A stretch of DNA of 38,308 bases. It comes from a virus. Positions 37,578-38,308 of this stretch are shown here, piece by piece. The notes beneath the pieces are model-generated. The model was not told the DNA's origin. It saw only the letters and a list, made by a program, of their open reading frames with translations, and did no database searches. Position 1 is the stretch's first letter, and every line of letters begins with the position of its first letter. The position numbers and the translations under genes were made by a program. The DNA lies in the IMG/VR virus record IMGVR_UViG_3300024259_000009, positions 1-38,308 of that record. One strand, 5' to 3'.

Positions 37578-38308
37578 TTATGGTGTAAATACAGCACCAG
37601 CAGCACCAACGCATCGCCAGAACGTATTTAAATAATCCCAAATTAATGTAGCACCATCATTAACATCTGCAAAAACTAATGTCCATCCAGCTTCGGTTAA
37701 TGTAGCATCACCGCCACCATCCGCAACCATATATAAATATTTAATCTGCCCTTCGACTGTTCCGTTGTCTATTGTTAAAGCAGCAGCACCTGCACCAGTT
37801 GTTATTTGCGTAACTGAGGTTGTTGCATTAACAGCACCTGCACCAGTTAAATTTTGCGAAGTTCCATCAAAACTGAGTGTTTTACTTATTTTAACTGTTG
37901 TAGCATCTATTATACCAGATGAAGTTATATCTGTTGCTGTTAAATCTGTTATTCCTGCTACAACTCCTGAATCAATACTAACTGCACCATCAATCAATAC
38001 ATCATTTCCTACAAGTGGTGTAATATTGAATGTCTGGTCTGCTGTGTTCGATATTGTATTTCCATTGATATTAATGTTGTCAATTTGTGCATTTGTTATC
38101 GCTGAATTAGTGCCTAATGTTACAGCATCAATCGCTCCACCATTAATATCAACAGTTGTAATTACTGCATTTGTTATCGCTGAATTAGTGCCTAATGTTA
38201 CAGCATCAATCGCTCCACCATTAATATCAACAGTTGTAATTACTGCATTTGTTATCGCTGAATTAGTGCCTAATGTTACAGCATCAATCGCTCCACCATT
38301 AATATCAA
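37578..38308 (-). CDS. Tail-fibre-like structural protein, C-terminal part (gene starts at 329)
   Basis: The continuation of the frame that enters from position 1. It first contains the repeat units (26 residues, DINGGAIDAVTLGTNSAITN type), then a region with NITPLVGNDVLIDGAVSI and a Gly/Ala/Thr-rich body. It ends in a small domain (YLYMVADGGGDATLTEAGW, then LNTFWRCVGAAGAVFTP) seen at the ends of many marine and gut phage fibre proteins. The phase is consistent across the junction (codon starts at positions equal to 2 mod 3 on both sides after subtracting 38181). Confidence 0.78.
   Translation of the reverse strand, partial: DINGGAIDAVTLGTNSAITNAVITTVDINGGAIDAVTLGTNSAITNAVITTVDINGGAIDAVTLGTNSAITNAQIDNININGNTISNTADQTFNITPLVGNDVLIDGAVSIDSGVVAGITDLTATDITSSGIIDATTVKISKTLSFDGTSQNLTGAGAVNATTSVTQITTGAGAAALTIDNGTVEGQIKYLYMVADGGGDATLTEAGWTLVFADVNDGATLIWDYLNTFWRCVGAAGAVFTP
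38088..38308. repeat. 78-bp tandem repeat array and right copy of the terminal repeat
   Basis: Units begin at 38104, 38182 and 38260 and are identical. The array starts at about 38088. The last 127 bases equal the first 127 of the window. Each unit encodes 26 residues of the fibre-like protein, so copy number changes keep the reading frame. Confidence 0.95.

Overview
The window is an almost complete genome of a tailed, siphovirus-type bacteriophage with AT-rich DNA. Bases 1-127 are identical to bases 38182-38308. One gene, in one frame, runs off the left end and continues at the right end. I therefore read the contig as circular, about 38,181 bp, opened inside a 78-bp tandem repeat of a tail-fibre-like gene. 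No integrase, repressor or partition gene is visible anywhere, so a virulent lifestyle is likely. The host cannot be named. Strong Shine-Dalgarno sites are used throughout. A small exported protein with outer-membrane-like features hints at a Gram-negative host (inference).

Layout. (1) Late genes fill the minus strand from 16.4 kb leftwards through the junction and on to 31.4 kb. In order they are: small and large terminase, portal, minor head protein, scaffold, major capsid protein, a cement-like protein, connector and neck genes, tail terminator, major tail protein, tail assembly chaperone with a -1 frameshift extension, tape measure, tail tip proteins, fibre and beta-helix proteins, small membrane proteins, a metallopeptidase-like protein, a phosphoesterase and lysozyme. 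(2) Between the large terminase and the portal lies a plus-strand unit (13.7-14.2 kb) with its own promoter, one gene, a structured RNA and a terminator: a moron. (3) Replication and recombination genes are on the minus strand from 28.74 to 20.3 kb: initiator-like protein, DnaB helicase, Rad52/Sak-like annealing protein, Gp157-like protein, HNH-type protein and NinB-like protein. (4) Small accessory genes lie on the plus strand at 16.7-20.2 and 29.0-31.35 kb, and on the minus strand at 24.1-26.1 kb.

The most remarkable content is in (4). The accessory genes are separated by imperfect palindromes of about 50-95 bp that look like integron attC recombination sites. They have an R''-type box ending in TAAC or TAAT, inner arms with an extrahelical base, and an R'-type GTTAYR box. 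Stop codons of several genes lie inside the R'' box. For six genes, the box at the 5' side of the gene is complementary (8-11 bases) to the box at the 3' side of the same gene. At some sites this match is much better than that between the two boxes of one site. This is what circular integron cassettes predict. No integron integrase is present, so these would be integrase-less cassettes (CALIN-like) inside a phage. All three recognisable DNA methyltransferases of the phage are cargo of these cassettes: a fused restriction-methylation-specificity protein, a beta-class amino-methyltransferase and a C5-cytosine methyltransferase.

Further points are a 188-bp inverted duplication that flanks the replication module, two unclassified structured RNA candidates, and a one-base frameshift in the C5 methyltransferase. 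There is also a 60-unit pentapeptide-repeat protein and a clear A-AAA-AAC slippery site in the tail chaperone gene.
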